From Caulochytrium protostelioides (lineage: Eukaryota; Chytridiomycota; Caulochytriomycetes; Caulochytriales; Caulochytriaceae), in assembly GCA_003615045.1 (NCBI GenBank), contig ML014221.1:1-62152 (forward strand): a stretch of 62,152 nucleotides of DNA. The letters are read 5' to 3'. This document shows positions 10,301-19,500 of this stretch, piece after piece. The number at the start of each line of letters is the position of its first letter. Positions within the stretch are counted from its first letter, which is position 1. The notes beneath the pieces were generated by a model. That model had not been told where the DNA came from, did no database searches, and saw nothing but the letters and a program-made list of their open reading frames with translations. The position numbers and the translations under genes were made by a program.

Positions 10301-11866
10301 GGCGAGCACGGCGGCGACGGCGGTCTGAATGCGGCGGAAGCCCAGACGGCGGGAGGCCGGGTCCGAGCGGTGGACGGCCGCGAGACCGCTCTCGCCGAGC
10401 TGCGGATCGATGAGCGTCATCAGGCCGGCGTGGCGGGCGCCGCGGGTCGAGAAGGCCTCGGTCCATGCACGGAGCGTGGCGGCTGCGGCCGACGCAGGCT
10501 CGGCGGCTTCTTCGGCCGAGAGCGCCTCGAACAGGGTCGCCAGCAGTGGTGCGTGGCGGTACTGCGCCGCGGCGACGATGTCGAACGCCTTGGCGGGGCC
10601 CATGCGGATCAGGATCTGGGCGACCATGCCGACCATACCGTCGGTGACGGCAACGGCGTCCGGGCCCGAGGGCACGAGACCCTGGATGAGAAGGGCCGTG
10701 CAGGCTCGGGCCGGGGCGGCATCCGCCGTTTGGCGGAGGGTGACGGCGGCGGCGAGCAGCAAGCCGTGGGCGAGGGGCTGGGCGTGGGCACCCGAGTTGA
10801 GCAGGCGCGCGATCTGGGCGCTGACGGCTTCGGCGTCCATGCGGTCGAGCAGGGTCGCGAGCGTCGCGAGCAGCGGCACGTCGCCGGCGCGGCCCGCTTC
10901 CGTGTTGTAGACGACGGCGGCCGTGTCGAACGCGGCATCGACGCGTGCCGCCACGACCTCGGCATCGACGTCGGTCTCGGACGCCTTCGGCACGTTTTCG
11001 GCAATGGCAAGCAGGAAGCCCTCGACGACGGCCGGTGCGAGATGGACCGTGCGGCGCGCAATCAGCGCCATCAGCAGGAAGGCAATGCTCTGCAGGTCGG
11101 CGCTCTGGTGGAAGGTGCAGAGCGCGAGGATGGGCGGCGCGACGGCGCGCAGCATGGCGTCGGTGATCCCGCCGGCAGCGGCGGGCGCGGTCGAGAGGTA
11201 CTGCGCATGCACAGCAAGGTACCACGACCACAGCGTCTTGTGGCGGATCCCCGCCGAGACGGAGCGATCGAGCACGGTCTGGATAAACTGGAGCAGCGCG
11301 GGCTCGCTGTGGATCCGCTTCACAAGCAGGTCGCGCGAGAGCGGCATACTGGCGCGGCGGACGCCGTCGAGCCAATGCCAGAGCGGGTCGTCCTGCGGCA
11401 CCGCCAGCAGACGGATCACCATGATGAAGGTCATGGTCTCGTGGTACGGCAGCACGCATTCCATGACCGCGTTGACGTTGAACTCGTTGATGCTGAACTG
11501 GCGCAGCAGCCATTCGAGCACCTTGAGCGCACTCTGCTGGAGCACGTGAGGGCTGAGCAGGCGCAGGAAGGCAGTGATGGAGCGGTCGAGCTGAGCGTTC
11601 TCGGCGACCGAGTGGACGCGGCGATCATACCGCGTGAGCATCGCCGCGAACAAGGTCGGGCGGAAGGCCTCGAACCGAGGCTCGCGAGCCACGAGATCGT
11701 CGAGACCTGACACAGCGAGCGCATGCAGCGTCTCCCGGTCCATCTCGTAGGCCTGCGCGCCCTCAAAGAGCAGCGACCCGCCGCGCCATGTCGTCGACTT
11801 GAGCACATTGCGCGTGCCGGCCAGCGCCTGCAGCTGGCTGGCCAGCGCCGTGGTGGGTGCGGGCAT
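4304..11866 (-). CDS. UTP10: U3 snoRNP / t-UTP component UTP10 (HEATR1)
   Basis: UTP10 is a giant HEAT-repeat scaffold of the SSU processome. As a t-UTP subunit it acts in the nucleolus on nascent 35S pre-rRNA and is linked to Pol I transcription. The gene is one uninterrupted 2520-residue frame, longer than yeast Utp10 (about 1770) or human HEATR1 (about 2140). The N-terminus carries the family signature: LDRSITAFLRLLSPHVL, then KVLEWLLRQFSINEFNV, then CVLPYHETMTF (about residues 93-150). The C-terminus has the conserved LLPETLPHLSELLEDADESVE ending. Between them are many alanine/leucine helices of HEAT type. Low-complexity inserts (for example acidic/lysine-rich around residues 1335-1370 and alanine-rich around 1620-1660) account for the extra length. 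The ATG at 11866 gives the family N-terminus. The opposite strand carries very long shadow frames that are not genes. Confidence 0.95.
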   Translation of the reverse strand: MPAPTTALASQLQALAGTRNVLKSTTWRGGSLLFEGAQAYEMDRETLHALAVSGLDDLVAREPRFEAFRPTLFAAMLTRYDRRVHSVAENAQLDRSITAFLRLLSPHVLQQSALKVLEWLLRQFSINEFNVNAVMECVLPYHETMTFIMVIRLLAVPQDDPLWHWLDGVRRASMPLSRDLLVKRIHSEPALLQFIQTVLDRSVSAGIRHKTLWSWYLAVHAQYLSTAPAAAGGITDAMLRAVAPPILALCTFHQSADLQSIAFLLMALIARRTVHLAPAVVEGFLLAIAENVPKASETDVDAEVVAARVDAAFDTAAVVYNTEAGRAGDVPLLATLATLLDRMDAEAVSAQIARLLNSGAHAQPLAHGLLLAAAVTLRQTADAAPARACTALLIQGLVPSGPDAVAVTDGMVGMVAQILIRMGPAKAFDIVAAAQYRHAPLLATLFEALSAEEAAEPASAAAATLRAWTEAFSTRGARHAGLMTLIDPQLGESGLAAVHRSDPASRRLGFRRIQTAVAAVLAVVPVQADAEADAGADTDETEAAPAGETGVRATIAPFVDSAVATFFQTLDTDATYTADDVAIAADMLAAPTAEGATAASVAELLLPSDLTPALFYTYLVAHFPEALEAQPAMADAVGRYATALMTAVVRFVDARGADADADADVNTETSVLRSLFTLWLLRRGAMTAVSSVDPELQLTALAQLQSSAAAMAPLAPLAACLKSMSTAARKHASDAAARQAALFQAVAAHAAAFKTSCEALVASRPHPAARQYALDLTAFLTMAVCRPVKTKTAQSQRAAMLVALSTALPVDIYAEASDEAVWCEQLSAHPAPALDASWDALPMLVAAGSAPPAARRRLWCALAALSLDLALPMASAPDVSLAELAPVVQRAIAFDHPWAARVLAGVFRGQPTMALLGFLLAAARRAHAAGAPNATGHLHPVATQRVTRTLECLQVVLTAALEDAAAPAAWHIDDLAAGAILAATFLDCPHPTVRIAAVQVVKTIHHAATAARTAGKAAAKAAHREASPAPRMITDYIPESEPVLHHATVNAVVANILRQQATIANDATALAGIVIEPLMAAGADGRFKATLWLQDLLALAYGVPTAVIATADNDAAAPVLASLFRAALLRLVAAVRTPDGAFAALCPYLPLWVATDAPARDAAVVHHILTQIMTRGWTNQILVHSKAFRRVLLDFVADLLVMVPAAVSAADVALAAWVLEELVADLRALAPSPEEADEDAAARAAQAGRVADLWGDKIVPLLVRAAVSAPSRDMAAVAHRAVLRATDTDHVPFAWYDAGAAKDLFVRLVKKEIQANPQRAAKAAAAAAAAVTDEHETTTSVSRKRRAHAEADDADDDADETSAKKAPVPSADDAAAVVAEATRARQQMALFLALLPRIPFTGHVMALLSQLGHRVSKLVNMHPRFDVATAERVQALLLACHALLAQVPRLEDADPADEVAVAAAALDADALAKWPVPAVVQVLRLSDHPPLMKTVLLLVARIATRLPQQVLQSILPIFTFLGTNLLRQDDWYSFHVIHEVFQNVLPPLTRCYVADLAQRGPADIMAADPDVAPPAAAVSLYSIHRMFADAALHIPKHRRPAVFREFIDALPDYAEWLVVCFANAGISAEAAATAGSVEAPKAVAAAAGAEAAAAPSDGTAVARSGRRAPAIKRKPSASAAAAAAPLFELAIMVVQQLPLHAQTDLLQRLMTMLRELPWTWPAADGTTGSAAWRWLLAGTRAYEDASCLLLLKNRLMTIMAVVLSSKPFLANVAEAEADASARDGFTADLAVVIQAALALQAHLFDQQATPSATRAVSTSVLDDLQRRLTATLTHLFSFLSTDSFLTILADFFVQDEWSAGARGVRRRALALLRQRAQAAIDRTGPAALLTTADQNALTQIALKHILPLVQRGAHVPAAGETPATAHATREASAVETPRELATAALLTLRTIAQACFSVQPTRYMQLAVPPIMLALERSAPNPAAGAMSDDLAWPTTLMVVVGEWVTLAGERMIPFIPRMIHVALRTTVACYAALRATGSDSLTPVRRASVTGLASAALAVLVVMVQQFASFLTPHVPKLLSVAFVSETASSAAPSAGGLPRAASALATALATHAAAALLPAATAFLPTLLARAATAPALLTPFFAMMAQFADTMPAEMLVGGAAKPGQSSPVRDLLLFYVRAFHARTQLTLAGVPADAVDTAEHAVLDAFAHLVLKLSDPVFRPLFVKVVDWAMSPLLADVTAPMTTGPAGGALKVQPLRQTTLWRLVGLLSDRMTSIFTPYFGYLFEPLCTQLQAALDGGLHAAADATAPVCAEPRTAAALEALVGLLRHDQVGFVTPERMDALLPLLVSLTSLTVRSAEDPDADSDMEDATSPATTTASPMPMAPAVLAATQRVHTLATDALLDLAACPGADSRWKTLNGLVCGLAAASSSRITAHVKGAAAAATAATGMTTQRLLAIALLSRIVARLGEAWLVQLLPETLPHLSELLEDADESVEHAARALMAQIGDVLQEDIADYL

Positions 11867-12479
11867 GACGGAACGCCGTCACGGGGATCGGATGGGAATC
11901 GTCGTAGGCAGCGAAAGGCTCGGATCCGGCGACAGTCGCGGGATACGGCGTGGTGGGAGTCGCTCGTGTGCGTGGATGAGGGAGTGACCGGAGTGGCCAC
12001 GTGCTGATGTCGTGGTTGGGTGCGGCGAGGAAGAGCGCACAAGCGGAGTTTGCCGATGACGGGTTACCTCGGCCCATTAACAGACGAGGCGCCGGCCCGC
12101 GAGAGAAGTCGAGACAAGTATGGGCCATGCAAGACGTATCGCTGACGAACATGCATCGGCCGGTGTGCAGGTTTCTCAGAGCTAAAGCTCGCAGCGCTGG
12201 GTGGTGCTGCGCGTTGCTGTGCTGTGCTTTGCTGGTCTCTGGGCCCCGTCCCATCCGGTCCCGTCCTAGTGCACGAGGTCGAGGCGGCGGCCACCGACAT
12301 CGTCGGGGTTGGTGGCGCAGCGGCTAATGCGAAAAGTCCGCTGCCACAGGGAAAGGCGCCGACGAGGAGGTGGCGGGTGCCTGCGATGGCGCCGGCCGTC
12401 TCACTCAGCCGGACGAAGATGGGCGCATCAACAATCATCGCATCGACAGGGATCGGCCACCCCATTTCGAGATAGACTC

Positions 12480-12850
12480 AGCTTTATGAGCAACATCAGC
12501 ATACACGATAGGACTCGAGACCTATAGCTATGAGATACGCATTTTTATAGTTCAACCAAAACTCTCGCTTAGACGGCTTTTCTTTTGCTGATGCCTCACT
12601 TCTATAGTGGATTGCAACGGTCCATAAAATGTCACTTGCCCAATTCGTGGATCCGATTATTTTAAATATACCGAGGTGGATCCTTCGCATAAAAACAATG
12701 ATCATGACGTCTTGTATCTATGCTTATATAGAATGGCGATCATCAGCTCGGTGAGTTCATCGCTTTGCGACATCAATGGATATACTTCGTTAACATGACA
12801 GAAATATCATCTATACAAAAGCCGAGATCGATAGATAGCGTTTAGTGTGC
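12480..12850. other. AT-rich island in otherwise GC-rich DNA
   Basis: Base composition drops sharply here compared with the ~70% GC around it, with tracts such as TTATTTTAAATATACC and CTTATATAG. A 69-codon minus-strand frame (12705-12496, ATG start) has an amino-acid composition rich in Ile, Tyr, Lys and Trp, unlike neighbouring proteins, but no recognisable motif. The segment may be an old insertion, an AT-rich regulatory or replication element, or simply relaxed intergenic sequence. Confidence 0.55.
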
Positions 12851-13862
12851 CATGACCATATCGACCAACCAGATTTCCCCACAACGCCGTCCTTTCTCGA
12901 CGTGGTCCGCTCTCAGCAAGGCACGGTGTGTTGATACAAAGAGGGTGACTGCGTGCAAAGGTGTCAGACACTGGTCGTGCAATCCACGCGTCCCATGACT
13001 GCATATCTACGATTTCATACATATGATTGTGCTCGCATCGGCCGCGCTTCTACAATTCCATCTGCACTTGGCGCTATGACACATTTGGCAGGCCGGATCG
13101 TTGCTTCGACGTCCCTATTCCCTTTTGTTTGCTTTCTTGGCCATGCGAACGGCGTGCAAAGTTGAGCGCGCACAGCGGAGGTTTTCATAGCCACCCGGGC
13201 CACCGAACGAGAGAAGTCCCGTCTCTGGCACGATGGCGGCCTCTGTCACCAAGGCCGCCTGCCTGTTACCGTTGTTAGGCCATACCCCGTCGTGGTCTGT
13301 TGCTGTTCGGCGACGCGTGATTCAAGGGTGCATGTTGCGGGTCGATGCGGCGGTTGCCACTCCGGCCCCAGGAGGGCTTTGCGGCTGACCCAGGCATGCA
13401 GCATTTGCTTCTCTTTCCTTTTCTTTTTGTCGCCGATCGCCTGTCCCGCCCGTGTCACCTCCGGGATGACCGCGACCAACTATGCCTGGCTGCTCGTCCC
13501 GGACAGGATTCCACGTCTGCATTCAACGCGAGGTCCCACGTCGCTGTGCAAGCCATGCATCGATCCTGCACGTCGTTTCAGCGGTCTTACGACCCGATCT
13601 CCACTGCCGGCCGTGATCGGGCCGGCGCCCCGTGCGGCACTTGCCGCCGGCCAGCACCGCGATAGCCATCCTCAACGCGGCCTGGTGCCGGTTGCACAGG
13701 CCGTCGGCCGCTCCGTCGCAATTTCAATGGCGGCCACGGATCGAGGGACGCCGTCGTCATCGCGGGACGGCTCATACTCCCAGGATTAAAAAAATATGCG
13801 GGCAAGAACCAGGGAAAGGCTTGACTGACCCAGGCCCCCGGATCACTGTACTATTTTCCCCT

Positions 13863-13978
13863 CAGTCGAAAGGGGCAGCGGCGGCCCAGGCTCACAAGAC
13901 CAAGGCCAGGGCCAAGGCTGAGGCTGAGCGAGTCAAAAGAGGCTGGGGTCACCTTATCGCGGCTGCCCCTTTCGACTG
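13863..13978. repeat. Inverted repeat with 17-bp perfect arms
   Basis: CAGTCGAAAGGGGCAGC at 13863-13879 is repeated as its exact reverse complement at 13962-13978, with 82 bp between. The spacer is purine-rich (repeated AAGGCCAGG / GAGGCTGAG). This could be a short foldback element or a structured RNA. Nothing else identifies it. Confidence 0.8.
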
Positions 13979-14185
13979 CGTCGACACGCGTCCGCGCCGT
14001 CGACGCCGTGATAGCGGCGCCCGCGCGCCAGGCGCCTGAGCGGTGGGCAACGACCACGGGCGGCGGCTGCGGTGCCAGCGGTCCCGGTCCGGCCTGCTCA
14101 GGCCGGGTGCGTTGCAAGGACGCGTGCGCACGTCTCGCATGGACTGAAGACGAGCTCGGCGCGCGTGCTAGCTGGCGCTCGCTTC

Positions 14186-14250
14186 AGCAGGTGGCGGCGG
14201 CAGCGGCGGCAGCGGCGGCGGCGGCGGCGGCGGCGGCGGCCGCGGCGGCG
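14186..14250. repeat. GGC/GGCAGC trinucleotide-rich tract
   Basis: This is a run of GGCGGCAGCGGC units grading into pure GGC, in a stretch with no recognised gene. It looks like simple-sequence DNA. Confidence 0.7.
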
Positions 14251-15279
14251 CCCCGGGCCCCCCGGCAGGGCCAGCTGCCGCGGTTCTCGGTTGGGGATAG
14301 GGGGCTCCGGCGGCGGCGGCGGCATCAGGGGGCGCCAGAGCGGACCGCGACCGCCGAGCCACGTCGTGGTCGCGGTCGCATCGCGGAACCGTCGGCCGTG
14401 GGTGCCGCACGCGCGATGGACGCGCACCAGCGAGCGCCGCGACCGAGGCGCGGTGGCGGGGCCAAGCCCCAGGCAGCCGGACGTCGCAGGACGCCTTCCA
14501 ACGATACGCGCGATACAGCGCCAGGACGAGCCGCGACAGATGCGCGGCAAGCGTCCCGGTTCCGGCGGCCATGGCGCGTGCTCCACGAGAGTGCTCCACG
14601 ACAAAGCGACACGTGGGCCGGCGCGATGGGCCGGAAGGAAGATAGATAGCGGGCCTGCGCCAGGCCGAGACATGAAAGCGAGCGAGGTGGTCGCATCCTT
14701 CGTCCTGCGTATCGCATGAGGATGTACTGGCGCTTCTCGACTGCCGCTCGCCCTCGATTTCTTTGGTGCTTCTCCTTGTCCATCGCCGCCGTCCTGTTGT
14801 ACCCCGTAAGTCCTTGCTCGCGGGTGTGAGTGCCTAGCCGAACAGCTCGCTCGCTATCTCGCTAGCCAGCGCGCTGGCTGGCTCTGCCCTGTGCTGGCCG
14901 CTGGCCGTCCTGACAACGGCTCTGTCTATGCACTGACCACTGCAAAAAAAAAGAGATATAGCGGACTCGAGCGTTTAGATTCAAGCCTGCATGGCGCCTC
15001 TTGTGAGAGATACAAGATGGCCGCATCAGGCTGGGGAAAGCGCCAGTCTAGCGAGAGACCATCGCGTCATCGTCCTGAGTGTGCCTGATAAGAGACTCAC
15101 CGCCCTTTCATTTTTCTTGCTTCTTGCTTTCTGCGGCGCCTTCGGCCCACGATCTATCACGACTGATTGACCTCGCCTCTCCTTACCGCGATGCCGTTGT
15201 GAATCTCCTCTCTACGCTAAATGCTCGATCCGTCCAGTGATCTCCCCTACCACGCCCCCCATTAAAGATCGCTGCCACC

Positions 15280-15762
15280 ATGACCGACTACTGCCCCGTT
15301 TACTCCCCGTTCTTCGGGACGATGGGCTGCACCGCGGCCATCGTGTTTTCCTGCATGGGCGCCGCTTACGGCACTGCCAAGTCCGGCGTCGGCATCTCCG
15401 TCATGGGTGTCATGCGCCCTGAGCTCATCGTCAAGAACTCGATTCCTGTCGTCATGGCCGGTATCATTGGTATCTACGGTCTCGTCGTCGCGGTCCTGAT
15501 CTCGGGTGGTCTCGCCAAGGAAATGACCCTTTTCACCGGCTTTATCCAGCTCGGCGCCGGTCTCTCCGTCGGCTTGTCAGGCTTGGCTGCTGGCTTCGCC
15601 ATCGGCGTGGTGGGTGATGCCGGTGTCCGTGGCTCGGCGCAGCAGCCGCGTCTCTACGTCGGTATGATCCTTATCCTCATTTTCGCCGAAGTCTTGGGTC
15701 TCTACGGTCTCATTGTCGCCCTGATTATGAACACTAAGGCCATCGCCGGCGGCTGCACCTAA
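15280..15762 (+). CDS. VMA3: V-type H+-ATPase proteolipid subunit c
   Basis: This is the membrane rotor subunit of the vacuolar proton pump, which acidifies vacuoles and endosomes. The 160-residue single-exon protein is exactly of family length. It has four hydrophobic helices and the duplicated proteolipid fold: [14 protein letters not shown] in the first half and [15 protein letters not shown] in the second. The essential proton-carrying glutamate sits in helix 4 at E137 ([16 protein letters not shown]), the same position as in yeast Vma3. The ATG follows a CTGCCACC context. Codon use is strongly biased to C-ending codons, as expected of a highly expressed gene. The alternative isoform Vma11 (c') is possible, but the length and sequence favour c. 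It lies upstream of IFT122 on the same strand, 0.75 kb apart. Confidence 0.97.
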   Translation: MTDYCPVYSPFFGTMGCTAAIVFSCMGAAYGTAKSGVGISVMGVMRPELIVKNSIPVVMAGIIGIYGLVVAVLISGGLAKEMTLFTGFIQLGAGLSVGLSGLAAGFAIGVVGDAGVRGSAQQPRLYVGMILILIFAEVLGLYGLIVALIMNTKAIAGGCT

Positions 15763-16508
15763 ACAAGTCGACGACTCCTCAGCGGGGCCGACAGTACTTT
15801 TCCTGCTTGAATCCATTCGTTTCTCTCTTTCTCGTTCTCCTTTATATAACAAACAAACCCATCAGTCAGTCACCTGGGATGCATTGGGATGAGCGCGCTG
15901 CCCGCAGCAACAGTGCGTACGCTTCCGTTAACGAGAGAGACGCGGGCTCGAAGAAATGACGAAGGTATGGCGTCTCCGCCATCGTGGTGCCCGTACGGAG
16001 AGGCCCCAGCGCGCGATGTCGCGCCGGCGGAGAAGATCGCCGCCCCACGATGCTGCGAGACGTCGCGCCACCACCCGCTCGGAAGAAAGGCGACCGCCCC
16101 CTGCTCCCCTTCCCTTCCCTTCGCCCGCAGCGGATCTACAGCACACCGCGGCAGCGCATGGGCGATCGGCCTTCGGACCGGTTCCTGGCCGTGTTTCCGA
16201 GCTGCGCTGAACCGCCATCATACGATGATGCGCGTTGTCTGTGTCGTTGGTCGGAAGAGCCCCGAGTATACTTCGGCGGGCTCGAGGCCGGTCTATCTCG
16301 CCTGTCTTCACCACGTGGTGCCGGAAGGATCTGCATGCGCCGTGAAGGCCATCAGATACGGGCCTGCCACCTCAGCCTTGTTGCGTGTCCCTGTGACCTC
16401 GCCACGCCGCATCCACACACGGCCGATTGCCTCCTGCTCGCCGCATCCGCCGCATCCGCCGTATCCACGAGCGGCAGCGACGGCCACGACTGCGCGCGCC
16501 TACCGGGC
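15763..16508. other. Intergenic gap between VMA3 and IFT122
   Basis: This 0.75-kb stretch should hold the VMA3 3' UTR (a T-rich stretch ending in TTTATATAACAAAC near 15840-15855) and the IFT122 promoter. The IFT122 frame stays open upstream to 15984, but that part has no resemblance to the family. Confidence 0.4.
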
Positions 16509-19500
16509 ATGGAGGCCACACTCTGCTGGAGCGAGTCGCTCGTGACGCCTGACGGTCAGCCCGTGCCCATCTACGATGCCGCTTTCCATCCGAACGGCCT
16601 GCAGATCGCGCTGACCGCGGGCACGCAGATCCTCGTCTACGGATACGGCAAGGGCGATGAGGCGCCTCCGGATGGCGGCGGTGTCGACGGCAGCACGGAC
16701 GGGGACGCCGTCCATGCCGCCGAGGCCGACGAGAACGCTCTCGAGAACGCCGCCTGCGGGCCTCGGCTTCGGCCGCTAAGCGCCACGCTGCGTGCGCCGG
16801 ACCCCCCGCAGGACACGTGGCGGCTCGTGCACACCCTGGCGGCGCACCGCGGCGCCGTGACCTGCGTCGACTGGAGCCCCGACGGCGAGCGCATAGTCTC
16901 AGGCGGCGGCGTCGACGAGCACGTGATTCTGTGGAATGCCGAGTCGGGCCGCCCGACCGCCAAGTACGGCCACGGCTTCGGCGTCCAGCGCGTCTTGTGC
17001 AACCCGCATAGCCCGCACATCCTCTCGACGGGCAACGCGGGCTGGGGACTCTGGTGTCCCGCGTCGTCGACGGCCGCCGCGGCGTCTCGCGGCGACGGCG
17101 ACGGCGGCGACGGCAGCGGCGATGACGGCGGCGATGCGGCCGGCAGCGGCGGCAAGCTGTCGTCGCGCAAGGCGCCGGCGGCGAGCTCGTTCGCATCGGC
17201 CGCGGCTAACGCGCGGTTTCACAAGGTCGTTTCGCGGTCGCGCGTCGTCGCAGCCGCATGGGCGCGCGACGGCCGCCAGTTTGCTCTTGGCTGCGAGGAC
17301 GGCACGCTGCAGGTCTGCAGCCGCGCCGGCAACGTGCTCCACAAAATGGCGCGTGACGCGGGCATCTGGGCGCTGGCGTGGATGCCGGACCCGACAGCGC
17401 CGCCGCCGCAGCACCACGTGGCCACGAGCGGCGGCGGCAACACCCTAGCCGCGGCCCGCGCTCATGTCCGCGAAGTCCTTGCCGTGACGGACTTCAAGTC
17501 CCAGCTCGCCATCCTGACCGACGATCTGCAAAGCCTGCGGAAGCAGGACCGCGCCCTGCCATTCGATGCCCTCGCGCTCGGCGTGCTGCCCGACCTGGAC
17601 CTGCTGTATGTCGCGGGTTCGAACCGCGCGGTGGCCTTTTACTCGTTTGAAGGCACGCCCGTGCTGAGCACGTGCGAGGCGGATGGCTGGGTGTGGAGCT
17701 GCGTGGCGCGGCCGCCGACGGCGCAGTCGGGCCGGCAGCTGCTCACGGGCACGCAAACAGGCCGCGTGAGCCTGTGGCAGCTCGAGACGCGACGCGTCCA
17801 GACGGTCGCGTACGACCGCATCGCCTACGTCGAGAACCTGACCGACATCATCCTGCAGCACCTCGTGACACAGCAGAAAGCCCGCATCCGGTGCCGTGAC
17901 ATCGTGCAGACGATGGCCATCCACGAGGATCGCCTCGCGGTTCAGCTGACGGACCGGTTTATCCTGTACCAGCTGCTCAGCGACAAGCCGGCGGATGCGA
18001 TGAACTACCACATGAAGTGCAAACTGACTCTTGCGCCGGATCTCGCGCTTGCGATGGGCGCCGCCACGCGGCGTCTGAATGCCGACGCGGCAGCTGCTGC
18101 GACGCCCCCTCCTGCAGGGCTCGCCGGCCTCGCGGCGCCGCCATGCAAGTATGTCGATATCCTCCCGCAGGGGCTGTGGGTCGCGCACGCGCCGTCCGCG
18201 CCGCCGGGTCTGCGGCAGGACCAGATGCCCGCGACGGCGTTCGCGCTGTACGACGTTGCGCGCGGTGCCGTGCTCAAGCAGGTGGCGCTCGACCGCGACG
18301 ATCCGCCGACGGCCTGCGCGCTCGTGGGCGGGATCGCGTTCATGGCGACCGCCGCGGGCCGCATCGTGCGTCTGCGCCACGACCGCGCGCAGCCCATCGA
18401 CGTCGCCCGCGTCCCGCGGACCTATGCGATGGGCACGATCCGACAGATCGCGCCGTCGCCCTTCCTCGACCGCGTTGCCCTCGTCGACACCGACGGCCGT
18501 GTCCTCGTCATGGCCATCGCCACAGGCGCCGTGATCTTCACCACCGCGGACGCCGTTCCGGCCGCCGGCGTCGCTGACCCGACCACCGACGTGGACGTAG
18601 ACGTGGACGCGGGCGCCGGGTGGCAGCTGCTGGAAGCCGCGCTGAAGCGGCATGCGCCCGTGGACACGGTCTGCTGGAACCGTTACCAGAACGAGACGTT
18701 TGTACTCGCATCGACCGCCGAGGCGGAAGTCTACATTGGCGACCGCTGCGTCGCCCGCGTGCCGCTCGTTCACTCCGCCACGACCCGCGTCGACGTCGTC
18801 GGTCTCGTCGGCTCGTCGCTGCTGGTCCACGACGGCGTGTCGCTGATCCACCACCAGGTCGCGTATACGCGGTACTGGCGCGATGGGCTCATGGGACCGC
18901 CGCCGCGTTCGGACGGACGTGCGGACGGCGACGCGCGCCACGGGCTGCGCGCGCCGCCCGTCTCCTTCAACCGCATCCTGCAGCTCGTCCGCTTCGCGCC
19001 CACGGCGACCGAGCTTATCTGGCTCGCCGAACGCGCACTCGAGTGGGGCCGCCCCGACGTCGCCCTTGCCTGCTACCACGACCTTGCAGCGCTCGGCGTC
19101 CGCTCGCGCGAGCTCGAGGCCGACTACCTCCACGAGATCGTCAAAGCCGCGCCGCCGCCGCCGGTCGTGGCGCGGATCGAACCTGCGGACGCCGCCGTCG
19201 CCACCACCGCTACCAGGGCCGCGGGGGCTGGGGGCGACGCCTCGACGCCGGCGGCGGCATGGGCGGCGAGCGGCGCCGCGTGGGACCACATGCACGACGC
19301 CGTCGCGCCGCAGCCGCTGACGAAGCCCCAAATGGCGACGCTGCTCGCGATGCGCGGCGACTACCCCGCGGCGGCGTCGCTCTTTGTCGCGTGCGGGCAG
19401 CTGACGCTCGCACTGGATATGTACACGCTGCTGGCCATGTGGGGCGAGGCGGAGCGGCTCGCGGACAGCCAGCACGTCTCGGCCGCGCCGTGGCTCACGC

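Larger units (their letters stand above)
11867..15279. other. Large intergenic region between divergent UTP10 and VMA3
   Basis: This 3.4-kb stretch has no gene I can recognise. It should contain the promoters of UTP10 (left edge) and VMA3 (right edge). Within it are an AT-rich island (about 12480-12850), an inverted repeat (13863-13978) and a GGC/GGCAGC-rich tract (about 14186-14250), listed separately. No tRNA or 5S rRNA internal promoter was seen by eye. Confidence 0.4.

Noticed and set aside
15984-16508. N-terminal extension of IFT122 from an earlier in-frame start
   Set aside because: The extra 175 residues are unlike the family. The ATG at 16509 reproduces the family N-terminus.
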